Below are positions 9,023 through 16,774 of a stretch of DNA of 64,000 bases, piece by piece (within the stretch, counting starts at the first letter, position 1; every line of letters starts with the position of its first letter). Position numbers and translations under genes: made by a program. This DNA is from Spirosoma montaniterrae (GTDB taxonomy: Bacteria > Bacteroidota > Bacteroidia > Cytophagales > Spirosomataceae), in assembly GCF_001988955.1 (NCBI RefSeq), contig NZ_CP014263.1:2232001-2296000 (forward strand), written 5' to 3'. The notes below the pieces were generated by a model that saw nothing but the letters and a program-made list of their open reading frames with translations, ran no database searches and was not told where the DNA came from.

Positions 9023-9054
9023 TTGGAATATTGTGCTAAAGCATTATATATTTG
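9023..9054 (+). promoter_or_regulatory. Bacteroidota-type promoter for the DUF4239 gene
   Basis: TTG at 9023-9025 is followed after 21 nt by TATATTTG at 9047-9054. This matches the Bacteroidota sigma-ABfr consensus (TTG, 19-21 nt, TAnnTTTG). The predicted start of transcription is near 9061, leaving about an 80-nt leader before the preferred ATG at 9141. Confidence 0.6.
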
Positions 9055-9140
9055 ATGACTTTACTACGCAGCATTAATTTTCCTGATTGGTGTTCGTAGT
9101 TACCTCGCCAGAAACCACCTGCAACCAAATAAATGAAACT

Positions 9141-9938
9141 ATGCCAGTAGTGTACTATGCCCTACAGATGAATCCTGTGATCTTACTTGTGGTTATTATT
9201 GGCTTGTTCGTTCTGTTTAGTACCGGTTTAACGCTGTTGTTCAAACGCTATGGTCGAATAAATATAAGACATAGTGATAATGGCGGCTTAGGTGACGTTT
9301 TTGTAGCAATAACTGCCATATATGGTCTATTGATGGGTTTCGTCGTGTTTTTGGTATGGGATTCATTCAATACCGCGCAGACCAACGCTGACCGTGAAGG
9401 TAGCTTAGCCCGAAGTTTGTACCGCGATATATATTACTATCCTGACTCTGCTAAGATTGCTCCGTTGATGTCTGCCTATATCGACTATGTTCATTATGTT
9501 ATTGAATACGAATATTCACACATGGAAAAAATCCAACCTACCTCTTCGGAAGATAGGTATGCCTTCAGCAAGGTTTTTTCTACGATAGAACGAGATAAGA
9601 GTAATGATTATCGAATGGAGGAAATATTTAAGACCTTAAATGAACTCGCCACTTACCGTAGTTTACGACAATTAGACGCTGTTAATAATATTCCATATCC
9701 AATATGGATGACTTTAATGTTAGGCGGCATATTGATTATTGGCTTTGCAACAGTATTAGAGTTTAAAAATCTAAATTTACACTTGATAATCAACGGGTTA
9801 TTAGGTGCTTTTATCGGGTTGCTCGTTTACATCATTGTTTTGTTAGATTACCCGTTTACAGGCTCGATCAGCATCAAGCCTGAAGCCTACCAACAAATAT
9901 TATTGATGCATAAAGAAGCTCATCAGAAAAGCTTTTGA
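9141..9938 (+). CDS. DUF4239-like four-helix membrane protein
   Basis: A 265-aa product from the ATG at 9141. The frame is open from a TTG at 9087, but ATG is preferred. Hydrophobic helices lie near residues 11-33, 52-77, 188-208 and 212-238. A soluble middle region of about 110 residues starts with Asp-Ser-Phe-Asn-Thr-Ala and contains acidic and tyrosine-rich helices. Four helices around a central helical domain is the layout of DUF4239 (bestrophin-like) proteins, whose function is not established. It is convergent with the last gene of the RiPP cluster, from which a strong inverted repeat separates it. There is no direct evidence that it serves the cluster. Confidence 0.7.
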   Translation: MPVVYYALQMNPVILLVVIIGLFVLFSTGLTLLFKRYGRINIRHSDNGGLGDVFVAITAIYGLLMGFVVFLVWDSFNTAQTNADREGSLARSLYRDIYYYPDSAKIAPLMSAYIDYVHYVIEYEYSHMEKIQPTSSEDRYAFSKVFSTIERDKSNDYRMEEIFKTLNELATYRSLRQLDAVNNIPYPIWMTLMLGGILIIGFATVLEFKNLNLHLIINGLLGAFIGLLVYIIVLLDYPFTGSISIKPEAYQQILLMHKEAHQKSF

Positions 9939-9945
9939 TGCAGTT

Positions 9946-10018
9946 TGTGCTGCTTTTCACCACTCCAATAGCAAACATGCTCATTGTGTTTGCTATTGGA
10001 GTGGTGAAAAGCAGCACA
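9946..10018. terminator. 32-bp perfect inverted repeat, likely bidirectional terminator
   Basis: The left arm 9946-9977 and right arm 9987-10018 are exact reverse complements over 32 bp, around the 9-nt loop TGCTCATTG. The repeat lies between the ends of two convergent genes (DUF4239, stop at 9938; S8 protease, stop at 10040). Termination in both directions is the natural reading, although the stem is far longer than usual terminators and lacks a clear U-tract. Confidence 0.7.
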
Positions 10019-10039
10019 TTTGTTTCGACTGGTGTAGCA

Positions 10040-11551
10040 TTAGCGTATAATCGGCACACCATTGCCCTCAAGTTCTTTGGGAAGATTCAAACTTGAACAG
10101 ATTTTGCGAAGCGTAGCCCGGACGTACTCGCATCGCGACGCGTCAGGCGTCATAGCCTGATACGTTTCATCATTCTCTAACAGAATGCATAGCAAAGATA
10201 CGACCATGGGGGTAGCCAGCGAAGTTCCCGCCAAATCGCCGTATGCTTCCGTTAGTCCATACCGGTCGGGAAAGGTCGAAATAAGCCCGACTGCCGGTGA
10301 CACACAATCCAGTGCATCGCCCGAATTGCTGAAGTTTGGAACGTAATATCCCTGAGCTGATATGCGGGTGGGGTCGGGTGGCACCATAATCTGCGTAATC
10401 GAATTGGGTGGCCCCCATGTGGTAAGTCCCAGTGCGCCAACGGCAATCGTTTCGGGAAAAGCGGCTGGGTAGGCGACTGTTGTCCCTGAGTTACCCGATG
10501 CACAGATACAGACAACTCCCTTTTCGTATGCATACTGAATCGCATCATGTTCAATAGCTGATGGTGCGGACGCTGTCAAGCTCAAATTAATAAGATGTAC
10601 TTGGTATTCATCGACCAGCATCCGTATGGCACTGGCAATGTCGCCCTGGTTAGCGTTGCCATCGCCTTCGGGGAATACACGCAGGGAGTAGATGGTAGCT
10701 CCGGGCGACATACCAGCGTACTGCCCTGATTTTTTTGGCTGTGCCCCGATTAGTCCACAAATCGCGCTGCCATGAATATCTATGTCGGCCCCGCCCTCAC
10801 TGTCATGAATACCGTCAATGATGGAGCCGAGATTGATTATGTTATCAAGGCAGGGATTAGGCCCCATGCCCGTATCGGCAACGCCCACCCGCATCCCTTT
10901 CCCCCGCGATTCGTCGTAGGTAGTCACGCCCATTAGCTGCTGCCACCAGCCAAATGGACCGTCGTCACCAAGAGCAGGGCAATTAATCTCACAGGTTGTC
11001 TCAACGGTGGCATCGCCCATGCTCCAGTAAACCCCGGCTGGCGCACAGGTAATCATCCCAACCTGCATGGTAGCCTCCGTCAGCACGAAGTTTGTCCGTC
11101 CCGTTTGGTCAGTCTGCTTCGTTTTAGTGGTAGGGAGTTTACCTTCCTGAACCAGAACGGCTGTTACCGAAGCACCATAGATTGCCTCAGGCTGTGTTGC
11201 CCCGGGTTCACCCACTACGTGTACCTGCACAGCATTGGCACCTGCCGGTGGCTGAGCAGTTGCTTTGGGCGGACTTTTGAGCAGTTGCTGTTGGGGTGGT
11301 TCGTGCCAGTGGACGTGCTTGATCTTAGGCTCTATATGAAAGTTGGGGTCCAGCTTGTTTTTTTGCTGGGCGACCTCATCGGGAGAAGCCTCAAAGTGTA
11401 ATATTTTGTGATGGGCTGTTTTTTGCGCGTTTAGCTCCGACGACATTACGTTATGCACCTTATGCTGCCAGAATTCATTCGATGTATCGGTTGCCATCTG
11501 AAGCGATTGCGCAGCAGCCGACCGCTTAGGAGTCAGTATGAAATGAGCCAT
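10040..11551 (-). CDS. S8 (subtilisin-like) serine protease of the RiPP cluster
   Basis: A 503-aa protein with the subtilisin catalytic triad visible: Asp226 in Val-Ala-Asp-Thr-Gly-Met, His260 in Asp-Ile-His-Gly-Ser, and Ser444 in Ala-Gly-Thr-Ser-Leu-Ala-Thr-Pro. The oxyanion Asn354 is in Ala-Ser-Gly-Asn-Ser-Gly. There is no signal peptide, so it should act in the cytoplasm. Residues about 105-175 look like a beta-sandwich (Gly-Ala-Ser-Val-Thr, Asp-Gln-Thr-Gly-Arg-Thr), similar to carboxypeptidase-regulatory domains. The first 100 residues are charged and proline-rich. It is the last gene of the minus-strand operon, 12 bp after the epimerase fusion. The position suggests leader-peptide removal, as S8 proteases do in some other RiPP pathways. 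That role is inferred. Confidence 0.85.
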   Translation of the reverse strand: MAHFILTPKRSAAAQSLQMATDTSNEFWQHKVHNVMSSELNAQKTAHHKILHFEASPDEVAQQKNKLDPNFHIEPKIKHVHWHEPPQQQLLKSPPKATAQPPAGANAVQVHVVGEPGATQPEAIYGASVTAVLVQEGKLPTTKTKQTDQTGRTNFVLTEATMQVGMITCAPAGVYWSMGDATVETTCEINCPALGDDGPFGWWQQLMGVTTYDESRGKGMRVGVADTGMGPNPCLDNIINLGSIIDGIHDSEGGADIDIHGSAICGLIGAQPKKSGQYAGMSPGATIYSLRVFPEGDGNANQGDIASAIRMLVDEYQVHLINLSLTASAPSAIEHDAIQYAYEKGVVCICASGNSGTTVAYPAAFPETIAVGALGLTTWGPPNSITQIMVPPDPTRISAQGYYVPNFSNSGDALDCVSPAVGLISTFPDRYGLTEAYGDLAGTSLATPMVVSLLCILLENDETYQAMTPDASRCEYVRATLRKICSSLNLPKELEGNGVPIIR

Positions 11552-11563
11552 ATGTAAAAGGGT

Positions 11564-13564
11564 TTAGTGTGGCACCAATGATCTGATAATTTGCTCTTTG
11601 CAGAACATTTTGACATGTTTGACAAACTCGTTTCTATAAACCTCATAAACCTCGATGGCTTTGACGGCATCGAGGTCAAATATCTCTTCAAGCAGACTGG
11701 CCGATACCATAAAAGGATCAACATAATCCAACAGGATAGCAAACGGCTTAGGCACAGAGCAGAGTGTTTGGCTGGCTATATCGTATAGGTAATTCTGGTT
11801 GTTAACCGTCACTTTCAACGCTGAATCCAAGAATGCCCCGTTAACCGGAACAGACTGATCGGGTTCGGTCCGTGTGAAACAACAGTGGTTGGCTCTACCA
11901 ATAAACAATTGGTGCGTGTGCATGTGGCCTGCTTTTATCAGGAGTCTCGCTAAACCAAACAGGTGCACCCAATCTGCCAACACTTCCAGTTCGCGCTGGT
12001 CTGACAGACAATTAGCAAAAGCGGTATAGTCATCGGCCAAATAACATTTGCTGAACAAATCAAGATTGACATCGGTCATGGTTTGTTTGTTCAGCCGACT
12101 CAGTAGCCAGTCAGCAAATTCGCCATGCACAATAGCCCGGTCTTTTTCACCTAACGATAGTTGCCGCACGTGTTCAAACCGGACTGTGTAGAGTTTGGCC
12201 GGGAAATTGTCATGCGTATAATCAACCCGGTTTCTGAGCGGTTGGTGTAAGAAACAGTCATAGCTGTCAGGGACCGACTCGACCGGTTCGAGAACACCAA
12301 CTAACTGGCAGCTTTCTTTGTAGCAACAGGTTGGAAGCGGGTCAGCACTCAACTCACTGCCCAAAAGCAGCGATGTAAGCTGAGTCGGGATTATCAACAC
12401 AGGCATCGGATCGTCTTCTCCATACCTGTGCCAGGTCGGCTCAAAACAGGTTTCGCTCTGAAGCCAACGCTCACGATCAGTAAGCACGAGGGCGTCTGGC
12501 TGTTGAGTCAGTTTTTTGAGCAAATCATCGACTGTCAGTACGGCTGGCGGTTTTTTCTGGTCATACCAGCACTGCTCTGCCTGCTCATGCAGTAATTCAT
12601 GTATTCCGCACAAGCGCGTTTGTGTAGCCGTTCGACCGGGCCAGGCCGGCACCATCTGGAGCGAACGTATAGTAGTTGAAACCGGGTCTAATGTGCGGAC
12701 TAAGGCCTCCCGGAACGGCGTTGGCGAGAACCCTAAGTCGCGCTGAGCGTTGGCGATGTTCAATCGTCCCGGCGAGCCGGGAGCATACGGAAATGCGTAC
12801 ACCGAAAAACCCCCATCAAGCAGCGTTTGGGTATCCGTTGGGTCATTGTGAATAGGTTGGACGCCTGCCCAGGTAGCTATTGCCTGCATATACTCGCTAA
12901 CCGTTGGACAGTCTCCTGCCGACAAATGATAGGCATTGCCGATAGCTGAAGGTGTTGTCAGGGTTGCGTAAAACGCTTCGATCAGGTCATCAATAAATAT
13001 GGTTAAAATGAAGCTATCCCGTAGCAAAGGGGTAATTAATGGTTTTTTTCTAAGCAGGCGTTTCAGCATGTACACTTCACGAGACACCGGGTCAGAGGGT
13101 CCCATAATAGGCGTAGAACGTAGAATAACCATTGGAAATCTTTGGGTTTGGTAAGCATCCGTCAGCACCCGTTCGCAGTCGGCTTTTAGATTACTGTAAC
13201 TATGTCCGCCGTTATTCACTAACGTAGCCTGATCTTCCTGTAGGGGAAATGTAAAGGGATGCGCGTAAACGGCGATGGTGCTTAGGTGAACGTAGCAACG
13301 GATTCGGCCCGCAAAGGCGTTCACCAACTCGCGGGTTTGCTGGGGCCGATACGCTATCAGGTCAACTACGGCATCGACTTTCAGTTGCGCCAGTCTGGTT
13401 AGAATGTTCGGATCCGAGCGGTCTCCTATTATGACACGGACATGAGCAGTCAGCCCGGGCATCGGCTCTTTGGCAAGAACCGTAATTACCATGTGACGGG
13501 CCAGCAACCGATCAACCAGCCGACTACCAACGTATCCTGTACCACCAATAATTAGTACGTGCAT
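11564..13564 (-). CDS. NAD-dependent epimerase/dehydratase fused to an unrecognised C-terminal domain
   Basis: A 666-aa protein. Residues 1 to about 300 form an extended short-chain dehydrogenase/epimerase domain with the dinucleotide motif Gly-Gly-Thr-Gly-Tyr-Val-Gly (7-13) and a Tyr-Ser-Asn-Leu-Lys YxxxK active-site pair. Residues about 310-666 match nothing I recognise; this part has several Cys and His residues and reads as a folded globular domain. Such epimerases normally act on nucleotide sugars. In a peptide-modification operon the substrate could instead be a peptide side chain, or the second domain could attach a small molecule. It is 36 bp downstream of the methyltransferase-aminotransferase gene and 12 bp upstream of the protease gene. 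Confidence 0.72.
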   Translation of the reverse strand: MHVLIIGGTGYVGSRLVDRLLARHMVITVLAKEPMPGLTAHVRVIIGDRSDPNILTRLAQLKVDAVVDLIAYRPQQTRELVNAFAGRIRCYVHLSTIAVYAHPFTFPLQEDQATLVNNGGHSYSNLKADCERVLTDAYQTQRFPMVILRSTPIMGPSDPVSREVYMLKRLLRKKPLITPLLRDSFILTIFIDDLIEAFYATLTTPSAIGNAYHLSAGDCPTVSEYMQAIATWAGVQPIHNDPTDTQTLLDGGFSVYAFPYAPGSPGRLNIANAQRDLGFSPTPFREALVRTLDPVSTTIRSLQMVPAWPGRTATQTRLCGIHELLHEQAEQCWYDQKKPPAVLTVDDLLKKLTQQPDALVLTDRERWLQSETCFEPTWHRYGEDDPMPVLIIPTQLTSLLLGSELSADPLPTCCYKESCQLVGVLEPVESVPDSYDCFLHQPLRNRVDYTHDNFPAKLYTVRFEHVRQLSLGEKDRAIVHGEFADWLLSRLNKQTMTDVNLDLFSKCYLADDYTAFANCLSDQRELEVLADWVHLFGLARLLIKAGHMHTHQLFIGRANHCCFTRTEPDQSVPVNGAFLDSALKVTVNNQNYLYDIASQTLCSVPKPFAILLDYVDPFMVSASLLEEIFDLDAVKAIEVYEVYRNEFVKHVKMFCKEQIIRSLVPH

Positions 13565-13599
13565 ATGCTTGTTTACGTTAATCGGGTTGGGCAGTAACC

Positions 13600-15783
13600 T
13601 CAGCGCATACGTGTTCCGTTATTAACCAGTTGCACGCTGCTCAACACCTCACCTAACTTCTGAACAACCGTCTGCAACTCATCATCGGTAATAGTCAAGG
13701 CTGGAAAAAAAACGACGCTCGATACAGCCGGATAAGCTAAAACGCCCTTTCTCTTCAGTAATTCATAGATAACAGCGACTTGCTCTTTCGTGGCTGGTTT
13801 ATGGTCGTTCTGGCACAGCGCAACCCCTGCCATCAACCCAAGCGATCTGATCCCGCTAACATTAGGTTGCTCGTTCTTCATTTGCTCAAGTAACTCTCTG
13901 ACATAATGACCTGCTTCCCTTGCCCGTTTGATTAGTTGCTGGTTTGTGAGCACATCGATAGTTGCCAGCGCAGCCACACAACAGGCCGGATTTCCGTTGT
14001 GGCTGGAACCATGCATAATACCGGCTCCGTGGGCCAGCAGGCGATTACCAATTTCGGCAGAGAACAGCGTTGCCCCCAATGGCAGGTATCCGCTGGTGAT
14101 GCCTTTTGACAAAAGCATGATGTCGGGTTTGATTCCGAAATGAGTAGAACAGAACCACGCGCCCGTACGCCCAAAACCCGTTGCGATCTCATCAACGATC
14201 AGCAAGATGTTATGACGCTGGCAGATTTCGGCGATGCGGTCGAAGTAAGCCTGAGGTGGAATCACGACACCCGCCGAACCAAGCACGGGTTCTATGATGA
14301 AGGCGGCTATCTGGTCTGACTTCAAACGAGCAACGGTTTCTAATTGCTCGGCGCAGGTTAGCGCATACGTCTCGTAGTCCTGATTGGGCGGGCAGTTGTC
14401 GGGGTTGGGGGCATTAATGCAGTCGAGGCCGGGCAAACCGGGGCCAACCGTTTCCTTAGCAGGGTACAGCCCGGAGACACCCATACTTCCAAAAAAGGTA
14501 CCATGATAGGACTGATCGAGATAAACAATGCGATTTTTGTTGGCTAACCCCGCGAAGTGCCAGAACTGCCGGGCCAACTTAATCGATAATTCGACACTTT
14601 CTGAACCAGATCCGGTGAGGTAAACCCACTCCAGCGGATAGGGAGCCAGTTCAACTAACTTTCGTGCCAGTGCCAGCGCGGGCTCATTGCCACGACCCGC
14701 AAACAGCGTTCCGTACGATAGTGTTGACAATTGCTTCGTTATGGCGTCGATGATGTAGGTATTCCCCAGACCGCACTGCACGCTCCACAAACCGCCCGAT
14801 GCGTCGATGTATGTTTTGCCATGCTGATCCGTCACCCTACAGCCCTGCCCGCTCACCAGTGTCAGGACATGGTTTGGCAATTGATTGTGCGGCATGTAGG
14901 GGTGCCAGAGCGGATACGTATCGGTATCGCTTTTGCCGCATACGTACAAGTAGCGGAGGGTTTTGCCGTTGTCCGACAAAGTCGGTATGCGTTTGTAGAC
15001 ATAAAAACCGGCCTCCTGCAACTCCTGCTCCAGTTCGCCCTCAGCAAACAGTGCCAGTTTTTTATATTCTAAAATGGTGTATCGTTTATTGGTACTTTTG
15101 GCAACCTGAAACAGCGAGTTTTCCAGCATCACCTTCTGCTCATGGTAGGTTTTGATTCCTAACGTAACGACGGTTTTACCCGATTCGATGGGTAGATCAA
15201 GTTCAAAAATTCGCTCCTGATTCAGTGACTCCTGTACGGGCGCATCAAACGCAAAAAGGCCGCTCGATGTAAGGTGCCGCCTGACTGATTTTAAGATGCT
15301 TTTCCGGTCGGCGGGGTCGGTAAACAACAGCAGTGAGCAATAGGGGAAAATAACGAGTGAAAAAGCGTTACCAAGCTGAAAATTTCGGGCATCTTCCCGG
15401 CACATCGTCAATCGGCTTTGTTCTTCTCTGGAGCGGTGCTGCATGCGTTTGCTCAGAATATCCAACATATCCTGCGAATTATCGACGCCCGTTACGTGGT
15501 ATCCTCCGCTAAGCAGGGGCAGTGTCACACGCCCCGAACCACAACCAAGCTCCAGGATGGGCCCGCCTGCTTCCTTAGCCAGATCAACATAGTAGGCAAT
15601 ATCGGACCGGTCGATGAAAAGCGCATCGTTGAGTTCGGCCATCAAGCCGTTATAGTTTGCCACCTCAAGAATAGCGTTCGTCTGTTCTTTTAACTGAGCA
15701 AAGGGGCCCCAGTAATTAGGCACCTCAGCCGCCCTGTTTGTAGGGCTTTCGTCCAATATAATGTCCTCACTAACGTATGACAT
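13600..15783 (-). CDS. SAM methyltransferase fused to class III PLP aminotransferase
   Basis: A 727-aa two-domain protein. Residues about 45-285 form a class I methyltransferase with motif I Ile-Leu-Glu-Leu-Gly-Cys-Gly-Ser-Gly-Arg (76-85) and an acidic motif II in Thr-Gly-Val-Asp-Asn-Ser. Residues about 290-715 form a class III (omega-amino acid type) aminotransferase. Asp531 in Val-Asp-Glu-Ile-Ala-Thr-Gly-Phe and the PLP lysine Lys560 in Leu-Ser-Lys-Gly-Ile-Thr-Ser-Gly are both present, so both halves look active. The start overlaps the small dehydratase gene by 14 bp. The fusion implies that one substrate is transaminated and methylated in sequence, perhaps at the peptide N-terminus (alpha-keto group or amine). 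I know of no characterised RiPP enzyme of this architecture. Confidence 0.85.
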   Translation of the reverse strand: MSYVSEDIILDESPTNRAAEVPNYWGPFAQLKEQTNAILEVANYNGLMAELNDALFIDRSDIAYYVDLAKEAGGPILELGCGSGRVTLPLLSGGYHVTGVDNSQDMLDILSKRMQHRSREEQSRLTMCREDARNFQLGNAFSLVIFPYCSLLLFTDPADRKSILKSVRRHLTSSGLFAFDAPVQESLNQERIFELDLPIESGKTVVTLGIKTYHEQKVMLENSLFQVAKSTNKRYTILEYKKLALFAEGELEQELQEAGFYVYKRIPTLSDNGKTLRYLYVCGKSDTDTYPLWHPYMPHNQLPNHVLTLVSGQGCRVTDQHGKTYIDASGGLWSVQCGLGNTYIIDAITKQLSTLSYGTLFAGRGNEPALALARKLVELAPYPLEWVYLTGSGSESVELSIKLARQFWHFAGLANKNRIVYLDQSYHGTFFGSMGVSGLYPAKETVGPGLPGLDCINAPNPDNCPPNQDYETYALTCAEQLETVARLKSDQIAAFIIEPVLGSAGVVIPPQAYFDRIAEICQRHNILLIVDEIATGFGRTGAWFCSTHFGIKPDIMLLSKGITSGYLPLGATLFSAEIGNRLLAHGAGIMHGSSHNGNPACCVAALATIDVLTNQQLIKRAREAGHYVRELLEQMKNEQPNVSGIRSLGLMAGVALCQNDHKPATKEQVAVIYELLKRKGVLAYPAVSSVVFFPALTITDDELQTVVQKLGEVLSSVQLVNNGTRMR

Positions 15784-16774
15784 GATTCAGCTCGGTTAAA
15801 TGGTTTATGGCCTTAGCAGTCAGGTAATAAGTATAGCACTCCAACGAAAAGGCTATGTCGAGCCGGTTGAACAACAGGTGGAGGTACGTCATCAGAATGG
15901 CCGAAGGATTGATGGGCAACAACTGCCGTTGATCGAGCTGTTGTAAACTCACCCACCGTTTCCGCAGTTCCACTTGCCATTGGTGCAAGAAAGCTTGTAC
16001 GGCGGGGCTTTGGCCGGGCACATGCATCAGAGCCGACATGTCTGAGCCTGACAACCAGTATTGTAGTTGAGTTAGAACGGGTTCAAGGTCGGCAATTTGC
16101 TCGTCAAATGTGGGGAAACCACGACTAACATAGGTATCTTCCACCGAATCATCAGGATGATTTTTAAGCAGCAGTCCGGTTTGGCTGGCCCGATGGAACA
16201 GATCGGCAATCGCGCCTGGCTGATCATCGATAACACCAACCATCATCATCGACAGATGCATAAGCAGGGTAATACGGGCGGGCAGATTATCCCGCGTCAA
16301 CTTTAACAACCGTCCGGCAAACACTGACGAAAACGCGAAATGATCTTCGCTCAATGCCTGTGCTTCGTCAGTTCCATAGCGGTGTTTCTCAAACCGATAC
16401 GGATGCAGTTCGATACCCGGCTCCGGGCGTAGCGGCTCAATATTTTCAACCTCAACAGCGCCAAGTTTATCGTACAACGCCCGCATGTTGTTGGCATACG
16501 CATTGTAATCGTGGACCGGCTGAGCTACGTGCGGATGGTATCGTAGATGTTCTGAGAAGGAATTGGCAAGCTGGGCAAGGGCATCGGCTTCGTCGGTACA
16601 GGCGAACAGCCGCAGCCGCAGATGATCGCCCCCATTCCAGTACCGCAGAAACGCGTATTGACTGATACGTCCGTTTTTCTGCCAGTTAACCAGTATTGGC
16701 AAGACATAATCCAGCAGCAGCGCATCCTGATGGCCACGATAATAGATATGGATCGACGTGACGGCACGATTCAT
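15770..16774 (-). CDS. Stand-alone lantibiotic dehydratase C-terminal (SpaB_C, elimination) domain protein
   Basis: A 334-aa protein with the hallmarks of the 'thiopeptide-type bacteriocin biosynthesis' domain. These are an N-terminal beta strand with Tyr-Tyr, then Phe-Leu-Arg-Tyr-Trp-Asn-Gly-Gly-Asp-His-Leu-Arg-Leu-Arg at about residue 42. A Lys-His-Arg-Tyr-Gly-Thr-Asp-Glu-Ala segment follows near 131, and a C-terminal Tyr-Leu-His-Leu-Leu-Phe-Asn-Arg-Leu helix. In class I dehydratases this domain removes glutamate from glutamylated Ser/Thr to give dehydroalanine or dehydrobutyrine. In thiopeptide pathways separate copies do the elimination or a cycloaddition. The start codon overlaps the end of the large subunit by 4 bp, so the two are coupled and probably form a complex. 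Confidence 0.85.
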   Translation of the reverse strand: MNRAVTSIHIYYRGHQDALLLDYVLPILVNWQKNGRISQYAFLRYWNGGDHLRLRLFACTDEADALAQLANSFSEHLRYHPHVAQPVHDYNAYANNMRALYDKLGAVEVENIEPLRPEPGIELHPYRFEKHRYGTDEAQALSEDHFAFSSVFAGRLLKLTRDNLPARITLLMHLSMMMVGVIDDQPGAIADLFHRASQTGLLLKNHPDDSVEDTYVSRGFPTFDEQIADLEPVLTQLQYWLSGSDMSALMHVPGQSPAVQAFLHQWQVELRKRWVSLQQLDQRQLLPINPSAILMTYLHLLFNRLDIAFSLECYTYYLTAKAINHLTELNHVIR

